64,000 nt of DNA, from contig OX393551.1 of the NCBI GenBank assembly GCA_947650365.1, positions 7,826,042-7,890,041 on the forward strand. Reading direction: 5' to 3'. Positions 11,654-23,745 of the stretch are shown piece by piece (the first letter of the stretch is position 1; every line of letters begins with the position of its first letter). Both the position numbers and the translations under genes were made by a program. The stretch is from Chamaelirium japonicum (taxonomy: Eukaryota > Streptophyta > Magnoliopsida > Liliales > Melanthiaceae). The notes under the pieces are model-generated. The model saw only the letters and a list, made by a program, of their open reading frames with translations. It did not search any database and was not told the DNA's origin.

Positions 11654-14600
11654 ATGGCGGTGGTCGGCGGCGGGGGGCTCCGCGGGGAGGTGGAGGCGGG
11701 GTTCGCGAAGCTGCAGGGAGAGGACTTCGAGTACTATATGCAGACCTACTCAATCATTCTGGGTCGCAACAGCAAGAAGTCAGCGGTGGATGTGGACCTC
11801 TCAAGCCTCGGCGGCGGCATGAACATCTCCCGCCACCACGCCCGCATCTTCTACGACTTCCCCCGCCGCCGCTTCGCCCTTGAAGTCATCGGAAAGAATG
11901 GCTGCCTCGTCGAGGGAGTCCTCCACCTCCCGGGTAACCACCCCGTCAAGCTCGACTCCCAGGACCTCCTCCAGATCGGCGACAAGAAGTTCTACTTCCT
12001 CCTACCAAGCCGCTCCATCTTTGCCGCCGCCGCCGTGGACCCCCGCCACCAGCCTCTCCCGGCGGCCGTGCCCCCGCCCTTCGCTGCCAGGAAGTTCCGC
12101 CCCGGGCTGTTCGATTACGAGGGTGGTGCCTACGAGGATGACGAAGAGGTGGAGGAGGAGGAGGAAGACAGTGTGGTCGACGGTGGCATCCGCCTCGACG
12201 TCGACAGTGGGGTTGCTGGCAAGAAGCAGCGGAGGTCCTCCGGTGAGGTGGAGGGGTTTGCGGGGTACGGCGTGACACCCGCCCTACCGGGGAAGGCAGG
12301 ACCGTCTCGGCAATTGGGTCAGTTTACAACCTTCTTTTTCTAATCACTAGTTTGCCACATTAATGCATATGTTCCATTTGCTGTGTTCCCCTTTGCTGTT
12401 ATAATCTTCAATTGAGATGGATCAACTAAAAGCCAATCATAAATTGAAGAAAGATGCTATCAAAAAAAAAAATGAAGAGGGAAAAGGGAGAGTTTTAATA
12501 CCTAATTTGGGGCTGAGTTAGATGAAATTCATTGATCACCATTTGCTGAAATTCAATAAAAAGCTGATTTGCAATGGATGGGGGCTCCAAATGCTTAGAG
12601 CATCTCTAACACTTACTAAAATCTGAGTAAGTATTTGAGTTAAAGCTCAATTTGATCCGGAGTACTCTAGTCCTTACTCGAATTTGAGTAAAACCCAATC
12701 TGATACAAGCACTCTGGCCCTTTTACTCATATTTTTTACTCAAATTTGAGTAAAGCTCAAAATTGGATGCCACGTTTGTAAATAGGAAGGCATTGGGAGA
12801 TGAGCGTTAGAATTTGATATGGGATTTGGGTCTCCCCCGATTTGGTGAAAAATTTGAGTAAAACTTAGTTTGGTATAAGTTCTGAGTAAAGACTTGGAGC
12901 TGTTGTTTAGAAGATTTTACTCAAATTCAAATCTGAGTAACGATTTGAGTAAGGGCTGGAGTTGCCCTTATATATGCTTAACATATCTTGCCTATAACCC
13001 ATACAAGCCTCAATTACTTAAAGGAACTAGAAACTAATAAAACTTGAACTCCTCATTCACCGCAATCATCCTTTTCTTATTTTCTATACATTTTCTTGAC
13101 TTTTCAAAAAGAAAAAAAAGAAGCTGCAGAATCCTAGCATATAGGGGCAAAAAGTTACATAAAAGGATAAGACTCTTCCTTCTAGAATAAGAGTCCCTTT
13201 TCTTCATATAGACTAACCACCGATCCCCTGTTGTGCGAGGGCCTCCTAGGGGTGGTTGTCCCCTATTTGTTGGAGATTGTTAGCCTCCTAAAATAGGGTA
13301 TAATAGCTTAGAGACTTGGAAAGAAGTCAACTTGATTTATTTAATTGTCGACATTTTTTGTATGAAAAGACCCTCAAGACTATCTTGAATAAGTTGTACC
13401 TTTTTAAAGTTTTAGATAAGGTTCCTATTGGCTAGTGAAAATTAAAATGTCTAAAATAAATCTAAATCCTGGAGTAATATAAAAAACTCCCCATGTTTAC
13501 TGACTCAAATTTGCTTCCAATTGCTCCTGCATCGATATCTAGGGATTTGGAAGTTCCTCGATGACGTTGAGAAGATCCGAATGAATATCTTGATTCTGGA
13601 TCAAGTGATAATTTAGGCTGATTTTGATCTTCTCTTGTTGATGTAAACCATTTCTTCAGCAAGTTTCAGGCTTCCGAATTCTGATTATTTAGTAAATTAT
13701 TAATTATTATATGACGACCTATCATGGGTTCTTAATACATTAGTTAAAAGGATCCCAAAATCAACGTAGACTTGCAATCGACACTCAATGGATGTACTGA
13801 CATGTCACTTGAGTCTTTAAGTTACTCATTTTGTTTGCTTGCCTTTTTATAATAAATTTAAGATGACGACACTTCACTATTTGACGAATTGATCTTTGAG
13901 ATTATTTAAGGCATGAGAAGCCCTTCGATTCCAATATACGTCCATGACTCTATCATAGGTTTCTCCTCAAGCTTTCCCTTGAATATACTCAGGTTCAACT
14001 TCAAGCTTTTCCTCAGGGCATCATCAGGTTCCACTAGGGTTTTCCCTCCAGAACCCTTCATGGCCTCCTCTAACTTTGCTTTGGGCTTATCTTTAGGATT
14101 TTCTTTAGCTTATTTTGTGGGATCTTTTTTAGATTTTCTATGCGCACCTCTTTGGACCCTTCGTTGCAGAGGAAGCCAAATCCGTATTAACAATTAAAGT
14201 TTCCGTCAGAGGAGGATATATGGAGAAGATTCCTTCATTGTTCTTGGAATTCTCTTTGATGAATTCATTGGATTGTGTTTATAGCAGACAACGAATTTCA
14301 TGGTCCGTCCTCCTGCAATCTCACACTTAGTCTTTGGAACGTCCGTCAAAGATAATCCAAATGTAGTTGGTGATCATAATTGCATGCCCCACGTGTCACT
14401 TGATCTACTTCCATATCTTTGCAACTCTTTGGTTGGACAAAATCAATACGGCTTCTCATGTAAATTCTCAGTACCCATCCTCGTCTTGTGGTCTCTAGCA
14501 CGACTCCTCAGAGAACGAGAGGATAACCTCGTGGTGATTCCAAATGATGAAGAGCAATATGCTCAAATACCAAATCAATGCTAGAACTAGATCCAATTGA

Positions 14601-17600
14601 GACTGGTCAATGAAGCCAATTAGAAAAGTAAAGGAGGGAAAGTGAGAGAATTTTATCTAGGGCTGAAATTTGATGAAATTCAACAAGCGCTATTTTACTA
14701 GAAATCAAAATAATTCAATAAAAACTGGTCTACAATGTATGGAGGCCCTATTCTTATATAACAACCTACGATGCCTACAACCAATCTAGGACTCCAGCAC
14801 TAAACTAATTAAAATTGGACTCTTGGAAATCACCACAATACTCTGATTTTCTGTGCAATTTGGGGAATTTCTAGACACATAGGCTGCAAAATTTTAGCAA
14901 AAAGACACATAAAAGGGATCTAGACTCATCCTTCGAGAATGGGAAGTTCTTATAATTAAATCATCAACTCTCCTTGGTGGTAATTAATAACTAAGGGAAT
15001 ACTAGCTGAGCTCTTACCTGCAAGAAAGGGGAGTTACGATACTCCTCTTTCATGTGAACATTGTTCATGGGAAGAGGTCATGGGCTCTCTCTCCTCCAAG
15101 GAAAAAAAGTCCGGCTATTTTGGCCTCCTATATTCTAGTGGTCATTATTCCCTTTCTGTTTGAGGTTACTAGCCTCCTGAAACTTAGGAATAAGGATACT
15201 AAAAATGTAGAAAGTGGCCCAAATAGATTTAAGTAATTATTGACCCTAATTTTATAAAAAACCCATAACTTTTGCAAATAAGGTCCCCACAAGCTGAAAA
15301 AAATATAAAAAAGGTCTAAAACCAATATATAGAACAATAAAAAAACAAAGACCCCATGTTCAATGTCTTGAATCCACTCTATTTGCTCCTACATCATAGC
15401 ATATATATGGAAATAACTATGTATCTATAGCCCCCTGAAAATTAGGGATAAGGATACCACTAGGAGCGAGGCCCAACTTGATTTAATTAGTCATAGCCAT
15501 AACCATCGCCCCATGTCCCATTGGGGTCAGCTTTATGAAACCTTCTTCGTTATTCATTTCTTTCAAGGGCTATATCTATTGTTGATGAAAAGTTATACAT
15601 GTCTTTCCTAACAACTTCCATTAGTGTTATTTTAGATCTTTCTCTCTGCCTTGGACCTTCCATAGTAATCCGGGACCCTCTCTTTATAGGATCCGTTGTC
15701 TGCCTCTGCTCTACGTTGTACTTGCCCATACCATCTTAATATGTTCTCAATTAATTTGCTTTCAGTTTATACAACTCTAACAATTCCTCTAATACAATCA
15801 TTTCTCGCTCTATTCTTTCTAGTTTTTTTGCCGAGTGACCTCAACATTCTCATCTCTGGCACGCTCATCTTAAGAGCTTGAGCTCTCTTTAAGGACCAAC
15901 ATTCTGAACCATATTACATTATGGGTTTTATTATTGTCTTGTAAAATTTACCCTTAAGTCTTAAAGACATATGTCGATTGCATAGTACTCTTGGAGCTTC
16001 TATCCACCTCATCCAACTGGCTCTAATGCTATAGGATATATCCTCATCAACCTCTTTATTCTTATGTATAATAGACATATGATACTGAAACAATCACATC
16101 GTTGTATTTCTTGAGCATCGGTTATGAAAAGGGCTTCATTATCATTTATTATTGTAGTTCCCATTAAAATTGCACTCTGTGTATATTCCATTTAAGTTCT
16201 AATTTTTAAACCCTTATCTTCTAAAGTCTTCCCCCAAAATTCTAATTTAGCATTTAACCCTCTCATCGACTAACACTGTATCCTCTGCAAAAAAACATAC
16301 ACCATGATATTTCTTCTTGAATATTGGCAGTATGTTCATCAAGGACAAGAGAAAAGATTTGCACTTAATGCTGATCCTTGGTGAAGTCCCACAGTGATCG
16401 AAAAATTCATTTGTTTCACTACAGTTTCTTCTCTACTAGTAATTGCACCCTCATACCAGCGAGAAGTACTTGCGGTGAGACAAATGACATATTCTTTTAT
16501 CAAAATCCCCATATTTGTTCTGTCATATAAAATCAAGCTACTCATTTAATGGCTGGAAGTTTCTTATGATAACATGGCATTATTCTCTTTGTTGCAGAGA
16601 CAAGATCAAGGATTGACAGAACATCAGATAACCATCAACTCTTGCAGTTAGAAGAGAAAGATGTTGTCTCATCTGTCGCTACAGTGCTATCGGATCTTTG
16701 TGGTCCAGGAGAATGGATGCCTCTGGCTAAGCTTCATGCAGAGGTTAGTTAAATATTGCTGTATTAAGTGTCTGCTTCTTTGCTTGTAGTATCACTTCCT
16801 AATAGGATATGAGGCTTTACATATCCGATAAAATTATCCTAAAACATGAGTAGGAGCTCATCTGTTGTGATCTGGCGTCGTGCATAAGGTAGTTCATCGT
16901 GATCTTTGTTGAATGTGCAACTGGAAACATTCAAAATCAATGCCCATACCTTGTATCCATTTACATTTTGTTTTTGAGGGAGATCCGTTTGCTCTTTAGA
17001 TGACATACTTTGAAGCACTTTACTTCACTTTCATATCTCGGGTAGCCGAGTTCTTACAAGGGCTGTCAGTGGGTCAGATGTGGGATGGATTCAACTTGAA
17101 TGAATTAAATCCCATGACATTTGTGGGATTAAACCCTTGATATGTTTAGCCCAATTTGTTCAGAGATCTGGATCCAACTTTTATACCGAATCTAGTTTCT
17201 TCCATACGGATCCTGTTATCAGGATCATATTTAGGTGTTCGTTTATCATTGACAACTTGTCCTGTAGGTGCTTCTCGAAAGCAATGGTCTGCTTGGTGAA
17301 AATGGTTGGTAATTCACTCGGCAATTCAGGCTTTTTCTATTTTTTTTAATGCCTTGATATATCTTATTGAATAGAACCACACATTATTTATGGCACTTGA
17401 CAGATGACATTACTAAAACTAAATTTGATCCTTTTATTTTCTTGCCAATTGCATAGTGGCGTTAATAAGCACATATGACGTAAAGGTTTACATATCTTCT
17501 TTATGAGGGTTCACACCATAAATTGTGCTACATTAAGGGTCCATTTTGTTGGGATTTGGATTGTGAAAGTCGAACCCGGATTGAGGCGCTTCGTGGGGAT

Positions 17601-20600
17601 GAGATCGAGTTCAAGTAGGAATCGGGATCGAGTCCAAGGCAGATAAGGAAAGCCCCGAGGAAATCCCTGTTTACCTGGATGAAGACCTGCCATCAGGGTC
17701 GATTTCCTCGGGCAAATTTTGGCTCTCCGATCGGGTAGAACCCAACCCGATTTTGCCCTGGCGAAGCGGAAGCTCGCCCGGGCTAACCGAAGGTGGACAA
17801 CACAATCATGCCGCAAATTTTGGGTCACTTTCGGATTCCTATGGCCAAATGTTTACTCTCTTATAGAAGGGGGACTGTCTGGCTGCTAAGGAAACGCGTT
17901 AGAGGTCACGAGAGAGAAGAGAACGGGACGGAGGCAAAAGGAAACCCGGTCTAGGGTTTGGCCGCAAAGAGAAGAGAGAGGAATGAAGGAAGAGAGAAAG
18001 AAGAAGAGAAGGAGGAGAAGAAGAAAGAAGGGAAGAGAGAGTGGGGGTTCGTCTCTGGGTTCTCCTATAAGTTCATCTAGGTCTTCATTCAGGTTCTTCG
18101 GTGCGTCAACCTCGACTTTTACTTCAGGCGCTTTCATCTCGTGGTGATCCTTTGGTATACCTTTGTATCTTTCGGGCGGGTTGTTCTCTACTTTGTGGGT
18201 GTTTCTATGAGAGGAGCAAGAAAAGGGTTTGCGGGGTCTGACAAACGATGACCACTACATGGTGTATTCTTTTGCTAGCGATAATTCAAATCCGTGATTG
18301 CCTGAGAATTTGTGTTGTCTGTATCTTTGTGATTGGTGTATCGAATTCTCTGTGTGGTGTGCGACCTCTGCATGGCTCCAATCCTCGAACCTTTGAGCAC
18401 CATCCAGAGGGCTCCCGCAGCCCAACAAATTGGTATCAGAGAAGCCAATTTCACAACAAATTGGTGTCAAAGCGAGTCAATTGCAACACATTTCGTTTGA
18501 AGTAAAACTTGAGGTAAGTGGGTTTTGGGTAAGTATTTTGAAAATTTGAAACTTCTACGTTATTTGGTTTGAAGTAATTATCCAAAGTGGGTATTACTAA
18601 TTACAAAACTCGATTTGTAATACCACGAAATTGTGGTATGGCATATTCCACAAGCATTCCCACCACCAGAAGTTCGCGGGACTGCTCCTGGAGGATCGTC
18701 AGTAGTGTGTTGGGCCGTCATCGGTTGGTTACCGGAGGTTCACCGAAAGTTAGTTGGCTGGTCGTCAGAGGGCCTCCGATCGTCGATGGTTCGCCAGATG
18801 TTTGTCGGGGAAGGTTCATCAGACGTTCACAAGACCGCTGACAATATGTCGTCGGAAGTTCGTCAGACTGTTGCCGGTCGGTCGTTGGAAGCCCATCGGA
18901 CCACCAGAGGACCGTCGTCGTCGGAACTTCGTCGACTGTCGGAAGATCACCAGATTGGTCGCTAAAGGGCCGACAGAGTTTTGGTACCGTTTTAAATATT
19001 ATTAATAATAATATTTTTGTACTTACCTCAGCTTTCTATCTTAAACCGAACAAGGTAACATATTCAATTTACTTCCGCTTATGTGCTCTATGTTAATGAA
19101 AGCTTAATTTTTTATTACTTGAATAACATTACTTCAAATAAAATGAACCCTAATAGTCCTGGACATGTATCAGATGATTCGGATGTCTCCTTTCATATGC
19201 ATGGAAGAAATGGACAAATACATATTTAACTTGATTGGGGCTATGATGTAACTTAGGATGGACTTTAAGTTCTATCATTAGTTAGTTCCTTTCACTTTTA
19301 ACGTTTCACTTAATTAGATTTTTCCAGCTTATTACGTAGCTTACTGGAAGTTTCCTGATGTAAAAAGGTGGTAATCTCACCATCGAGTGTGAGACCTTGC
19401 ACTTTTCCGTCAAGGTCATATACACATCACAGGAGTCCTAAGTGGGCCTCAAAATTTAGGGTGAACAAAGTCTAGGAGTCTGAAGGTGGGAGGATTGTTA
19501 TCATATATGTATTGTCAGATTTTGACATAGTCTGAAAGAAGAGGTGCATGCACCTGCAAATTCAAATTAAGAGCCTCCTCTCTTCCTCTTTCTTGATTTT
19601 TTTTCTTTTCACTTCTGTTTTTTCTGTTTCTTTCGTCGTTCTTTCCTTCTTAGCTTCTTTTGCTTTCATTGTCTTTCTTTCTTCTAAGTTTTTCCCTTTT
19701 CATTCTCTTCTATGCTGCCATCTTTCTTTCTTTTGCTTTCTCCCATAAATTTCCTCTGCAATCCTAACCTCAAACCCCTGACAATGAGACCAAACCCCAC
19801 AACACTGGACAACCTAATCAGCCGCTCAATCTTGGTAACTTAATTGGTGAACTCCTGAATTGGATAAAAGAGGATCTCAAATTTGAAATATGGTGGGATC
19901 TATGGCTGATAGGTAGTGAAAATAAGTTTTGGACAATTGTTGTCATTTAGAAATCTTGGGATCATTATATGTTTGGTTGTGTGATAGTTGTCACCTCCAA
20001 GATGAAAGTGAAACCAGTAAATTTCGGAATTTTGCAGGCATGCATGTGGTGGTGGTGTAAAAACTCACCCGACTCCACGTAAATGAACATGAAAATTTGG
20101 GTGTTGATTAAATTGTGAGAATTGATGATAGGGATGTGCTGTGAGCGAAATTCAAGTGTGTTTCATCTGGTAAGAAATTGGTAGTCATTTCGATTGTTAA
20201 TTTTATTACCCATTTGATGACCAACGGATAAAAGCCATATATAGACTATAGTAATTATGTACCAAAAGTTTTTAGATTGGATTCATAATTCGACCTCATA
20301 TATACATGAGAGCACTTATTTTCTTACCATAGGACATTAATTTTATAGAAGTCTCTTTTATTTTTGCAATATTTTTAGTAGATTTTTTGCTCTAGTGTTG
20401 ACTCTTTTATGTTCGTTTGTTTAGTTTAGTCTTGTTTGTTTTTTCAGCAACACTTGTTCTATTCATGATTTACCTTTAGGGTGCATGAGGGGATATGTTT
20501 CACACTTTCACATTTTGTCAAGTAAATGAAATAGCTGTGCAAATTGGGCCTTTCTTTAAAGGATAATCATAACCATAACCATCAAGCCCTGTCCCATCTA

Positions 20601-22642
20601 TTTGGGAAAAGCTTTATGAACCGTTCTTCACCATTTATTCTGTTTAGGGCTGTATCTGTTGTCAATGGAACTTTTTCTGTCTTTTTTAACCACTTCCATC
20701 ATTGCAAATACTCGAGTTCGAGGAATGTTTTTAAAGGATGAAACTGAGAAATTATTTTAAGGAGTATGCAAATGCTCGAGTTTGAGCAGCTTTCAATTCC
20801 CCAAAGATGAGAAAAGGGGTCTAAGTAAACAATGACCAAGGCACTCAACATTGAAGTTGATAAAGGATCACCTGACAGCCAGGCCACCTCACATCTTTTG
20901 CAAAAGATTATGCCAACTTGGAATTCATACAAAAATGAGAAAAGGTAAGCATTCTCGTCATGATTGCTACTTTTATCTATTCCCAATCGATGTGGAAATG
21001 TTTTAACAAGGTTCGTCACCTTCATTTGCTTAGTTACTAACTTAGAACGATTTACTTATTTTTACTCTCAACGGGACTGGAAATTGCATTTAGAATAACA
21101 TCATTAACATATCTACACACTTCCACTGTTGGTGAATCAAGGCCTTTGAAATAACAGCATAGTTGCATTTCATACCCTTAGCAGCAGGTGTCTGTAATGG
21201 TATAGACCTAGAAGAAGGAACGTGGTTTTTAATTTTTTCATCTAACTCAGTGATACACCTCGTGGGTTCTGAGTAATGAGATAACCATTAGGGTGCCACC
21301 TAGCTCAGCTGGTAAAGTCTCTCGATGGTTGTAACTTGTACCAGAGACCTGCCTAAATTGAATAACTAGTTGGCAGGGATCCACGCTTAACCCTCCTTAG
21401 ATGTAACACAGGTGAGTTCTCCAAAAAAAACAAGAAGAAGAAGAAAACCATTAATCGTTACTCTCAATCCTCTCTGAAATCTCCTCCATTGTTAGAAAGT
21501 TTGTCCTCAAATCATTTCTCCAAACATTTAGACCTTTCATCCTCTCTAAGAAGCAATGTTTTTAAACGCTAAGGCATGAGACGAGGTGGTCAACTTTCCT
21601 AAGGCACGAGGCGTAAGGCATAAGCCTCACGGATTCCCTATTTTCAATTATTTTAATAAATAAATATATAAAATAAAAATAAATATATATAAAATTAGCA
21701 ATGATTAGTAAAGTGTATCATTGATTTTCCATATTTATAAATCACAAGTCAAAAACCTTACAAATTAAGGCTTCTGAAAATTAAAGCAAATGATACAAAC
21801 AAGTCAAGTGGATTGTTTTTATTATCTTATTAGAGTTACAAATGTTATAAAAAATCTAAAAACAAAAAGAACAGGGGAGCATACAAACAAACAAAAAATA
21901 TGCAAATTCCGCACAGAAGCTTCAACATTGTCCCAATGGTGTTCGGTGCACACACATGGTAGAGGGTGTCGCTGAAATTGAAGGAGAGTGTGGCAGAGAG
22001 GGTCTGAAACTATGAAATCGAAAAGAAGTCGAGGAAATGATTTTTTGATTTTTTTAATCTTTTCTATTGTTTTGTTGGATCTTGATGGAGAAAACGAGAG
22101 GGGAGGGTTTTTATTTTGGTTTGGGAGTCTGGGCAAAGAAATTAAGGGATGCTTGAATCCCAGATGTGTTTCAAATTATTTTTTAAAATTATTACCTAGC
22201 ATGTTCGTGAAGCGTACACTTAACACATTAAGCTTCAAAAAAGCGTTGAGGCATACATCTTGCTAGTGCTTCATGTATAAGTGTATGCCTCAGAACATGA
22301 ATGCCTTTTTATTGAGCCTCGGGGCCTTTTAGGAGTGCCTCGCCTCGAGGTGTTTCATGTATAAGTGTATCCGTACTTTGACAATTCGACTAGAATTACG
22401 CATTCTAATAGATTTCTTATGGTTTGATTCAGCTAGTCGAACAGTACGGCAATATATGGCACCACAGCCGGGTGAGAAGGTATCTCACTTCCGAGGGCTC
22501 ACCGCCAAATGAGACCAAAGGGAGGCCATGGTTCGGATTGCTGACGCTGCTGAGGAAATACCCGGAGCACTTTGTTATCAACACGAGGTCGAAGGGGAGG
22601 GTGACATCAGAGTTTGTCTCATTAGTGTCCCTGCTCTCATAG
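11654..22642 (+). CDS. FHA2: FHA domain protein, FHA2 type, three exons
   Basis: Exons are 11654-12317, 16598-16743 and 22433-22642, with GT-AG introns (donors GTCAGT and GTTAGT; acceptors gttgcag and gattcag) and consistent phases; the total is 1020 nt, 339 residues. The start is the ATG at 11654 giving MAVVGGGGLR; an upstream in-frame extension lacks an ATG. Residues about 32-118 form a forkhead-associated domain, a phosphothreonine-binding fold, with conserved GR (37-38), SRHH (59-62) and NG (82-83). An acidic run (about 160-172) and a basic KKQRR (190-194) follow. Exons 2 and 3 encode a conserved C-terminal region (SDLCGPGEWMPLAKLH, IWHHSRVRRYL). Arabidopsis FHA2 is 320 residues and has been reported as a subunit of plant ISWI chromatin-remodelling complexes needed for stamen development and fertility; a nuclear role is inferred here. 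Exon 1 is much richer in GC than the introns. Confidence 0.93.
12430..13550. repeat. Diverged direct repeat in FHA2 intron 1, copy 1
   Basis: This block aligns in order with 14600-15410: attcaataaaaa-ctg followed by caatg-atgg, the aaaggata/aaagggat stretch before a cttccttctaga-like motif, and ttagcctcctaaaata against ctagcctcctgaaact. Copy 1 is interrupted by the MITE at 12598-12967, which copy 2 lacks. The pair may be LTRs of a very old element or a segmental duplication. Confidence 0.6.
12598..12967. mobile_element. Tourist-like MITE, 370 bp
   Basis: The left end GAGCATCTCTAACACTTACT matches the reverse complement of the right end (GGGCAACTCCAGCCCTTACT). The 3 bp TTA flanks both sides (12595-12597 and 12968-12970), as expected for PIF/Harbinger-derived MITEs. 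The interior repeats the motif ctcaaatttgagtaa several times. The paralogous block at 14600-15410 lacks it, which supports insertion. Confidence 0.75.
14600..15410. repeat. Diverged direct repeat in FHA2 intron 1, copy 2
   Basis: This is the second copy of the block at 12430-13550, without the MITE. A third, truncated copy of its distal part follows at about 15425-15485 (ccccctgaaaattagggata, then ggcccaacttgattt). Confidence 0.6.
15486..16550 (-). mobile_element. RTE-type LINE fragment, antisense
   Basis: Read on the minus strand, 16339-16545 encodes a degenerate reverse-transcriptase segment with MNFSITVGLHQGSALSANLF, close to the VGLHQGSALSPYLF motif of plant RTE-like LINEs. The left end (the element's 3' end) has the repeated cataaccat motif and caccccattggggtcagcttt-like text typical of these tails. 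The element is 5' truncated and interrupted by stops. It lies against the transcription direction of FHA2. Confidence 0.7.
17537..19150. mobile_element. TIR transposon (PIF/Harbinger-like) with nested insertion
   Basis: The left end GGGTCCATTT continues, after the insertion is removed, as cgtttgaagtaaaac. The reverse complement of the right end reads GGGTTCATTTTATTTGAAGT. The 3 bp TAA flanks both sides (17534-17536 and 19151-19153). Without the 942 bp insertion the element would be about 670 bp. Its core is GC-rich, with recurrent gtcgtcggaagttcgtcag-like motifs; no transposase was seen. Confidence 0.7.
17547..18488 (+). mobile_element. LTR-like insertion followed by two PBS-like repeats
   Basis: The insertion begins TGTTGGG and a matching CCCAACA occurs at 18421-18427, as at LTR ends. 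This is followed by aattggtatcagagaagcc, a primer-binding-site-like sequence, then a diverged second 30 bp copy (aattggtgtcaaagcgag) ending AACA at 18488. The 5 bp CATTT occurs on both sides of the whole unit (17542-17546 and 18489-18493). No second LTR is present. It is therefore an LTR plus PBS-like tail inserted into the TIR element. Confidence 0.6.
20561..20705 (-). mobile_element. RTE-type LINE 3' tail fragment
   Basis: The text ataaccataaccatcaagcc, then agctttatgaaccgttcttc and gggctgtatctgttgt, parallels the 3' tail at 15486-15600. It is a short, 5'-truncated antisense copy of the same LINE family. Confidence 0.65.
21291..21445 (+). mobile_element. tRNA-derived SINE, family B
   Basis: The unit starts gggtgccacctagctcagct, a tRNA-like head with a clear A box (tagctcagctggtaaag), and ends in an A-rich tail with agaagaag. 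A perfect 8 bp duplication AACCATTA flanks it (21283-21290 and 21446-21453). Its length of 155 bp fits a plant SINE. The B box is degenerate. Confidence 0.75.
21555..22360. mobile_element. Possible TIR-like repeat with CCTCG-rich ends
   Basis: The left end (aaggcatgagacgaggtgg, aaggcacgaggcgtaaggc) and the reverse complement of the right end (cacctcgaggcgaggcactc) are rich in the same gaggcg core, and the interior is AT-rich. No target duplication could be fixed, so the boundaries are approximate. Confidence 0.35.
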
Positions 22643-22699
22643 GTGTTTCCCCTCGAAGCATGGCTTCTATTTGTTACTCATCAAGAGTACCAAGTTGTT

Positions 22700-22891
22700 A
22701 GTATCTGCTGATCTCCCCCCCTTCCCCCTTCCCCCTTCCCCCTTCCCCTCCCCCCCCTCTCTGTCTCTCTCTCTCTCTATTGTTGTAGCATACATAAACT
22801 CTTTATACTGTTTTGTAAAACATTGGTTTGGCATTTCTTGGGTTGCTCAGTTCCTGGTTGTTCTGGCAAGGGGCTCTTGTCCAGGTGGTAC

Positions 22892-22935
<44 letters not shown>

Positions 22936-22979
22936 CCTCCCTCCCTCTCTCTCTCTCTCTCTCTCCCCCCCTTCCCCTC

Positions 22980-23027
<48 letters not shown>

Positions 23028-23138
23028 TGTTGTAGCATACATAAACTCTTTATACTGTTTTGTAAAACATTGGTTTGGCATTTCTTGGGTTGCTCAGTTC
23101 CTGGTTGTTCTGGCAAGGGGCTCTTGTCCAGGTGGTAC

Positions 23139-23204
<66 letters not shown>

Positions 23205-23240
23205 CCTCCCTCCCTCTCTCTCTCTCTCTCTTGTTGGAGA
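22700..23240. repeat. (CT)n arrays with a tandemly duplicated 115 bp segment
   Basis: Long CT runs, with short CCCT and C-run interruptions, alternate with a segment beginning tattgttgtagcatacataa and ending at ccaggtggtacgtac. That segment appears at about 22778-22892 and again at about 23026-23140 with no difference seen. The period is about 248 bp. The SLSLSL and ERERER frames across it are artefacts. Confidence 0.85.
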
Positions 23241-23440
23241 GATTTCCTGTTCGACTCACAGTATGGACATTGTGGAGCGAACTTCCCCTCTAGGCCGATG
23301 TTGCCTTGTTTGCGTGTGCGAATCCTGGCCGTTGATGTTATGTTCTTGTGATTATGGAATTTAATAAAAATAGCAGTTATGTTGTCTCCCCGTTTCGATC
23401 TCCCGACCTCTTTGAGCCAATGCTCTGAATTAACAAAACG
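22865..23440 (+). mobile_element. SINE-like element, family A, copy 2, with expanded CT tract
   Basis: It aligns with 6425-6698 over ctcttgtccaggtggtacgt, then gtatggacattgtggagcga, ccttgtttgcgtgtgcgaat and cgtttcgatctcccgacctc. The short CT-rich stretch of copy 1 has become a long, internally duplicated CT array here. It lies shortly after the FHA2 stop codon. Confidence 0.65.
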
Positions 23441-23589
23441 CCCCCATTATGCATTTATGTGTGCAGATTTAAGATGATAAGTCGCTTCCAGTGTATTTAT
23501 TTGTGCATCACCAATGGCATACCGCTCACTGGTGAGATCTTAACATCCTAGCCTTACATATAGTCCATGGAACAAGGAAAAAATTGATG

Positions 23590-23745
23590 GTTAGCCATTG
23601 TGTTTTCCACCCAGATCGGGTCATTATGATGTGGCACCGATCACAGCTGTTCGTTGCACTTATACCCGACTGGTGAATTGCAATCATCCTGACAGGACCT
23701 GTGATCAGGTGCCACATCAGGATGGAAAACTAGATGGCTGAATTA
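23590..23745. mobile_element. Foldback MITE, about 155 bp
   Basis: The left arm (ttttccaccc, then atgatgtggcaccgatcacag) pairs with the right arm (cctgtgatcaggtgccacat, then ggatggaaaac) across a short centre. The palindrome is imperfect and no target duplication could be assigned with confidence. Confidence 0.6.

Larger units (their letters stand above)
12318..16597 (+). other. FHA2 intron 1 (4.3 kb)
   Basis: It contains two diverged direct repeats, a Tourist-like MITE and an antisense LINE fragment, each described separately. No host exon was seen inside it. Confidence 0.85.
16744..22432 (+). other. FHA2 intron 2 (5.7 kb)
   Basis: It contains a TIR element with a nested LTR fragment (17537-19150), a second LINE tail (20561-20705), a SINE (21291-21445) and a possible further TIR-like repeat (about 21555-22360). 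No host exon was seen in the remainder, including 19151-20560. Confidence 0.85.

Noticed and set aside
11946..12278. Minus-strand frame of 110 codons over FHA2 exon 1
   Set aside because: It is an R/P-rich shadow of a GC-rich coding exon, whose sense frame has an FHA domain.
18425..18475. tRNA gene near ttggtatcagag
   Set aside because: Only the primer-binding-site complement of a tRNA 3' end is present, with no cloverleaf.
22671..23364. Frames reading SLSLSL or ERERER
   Set aside because: They are translations of CT microsatellites.
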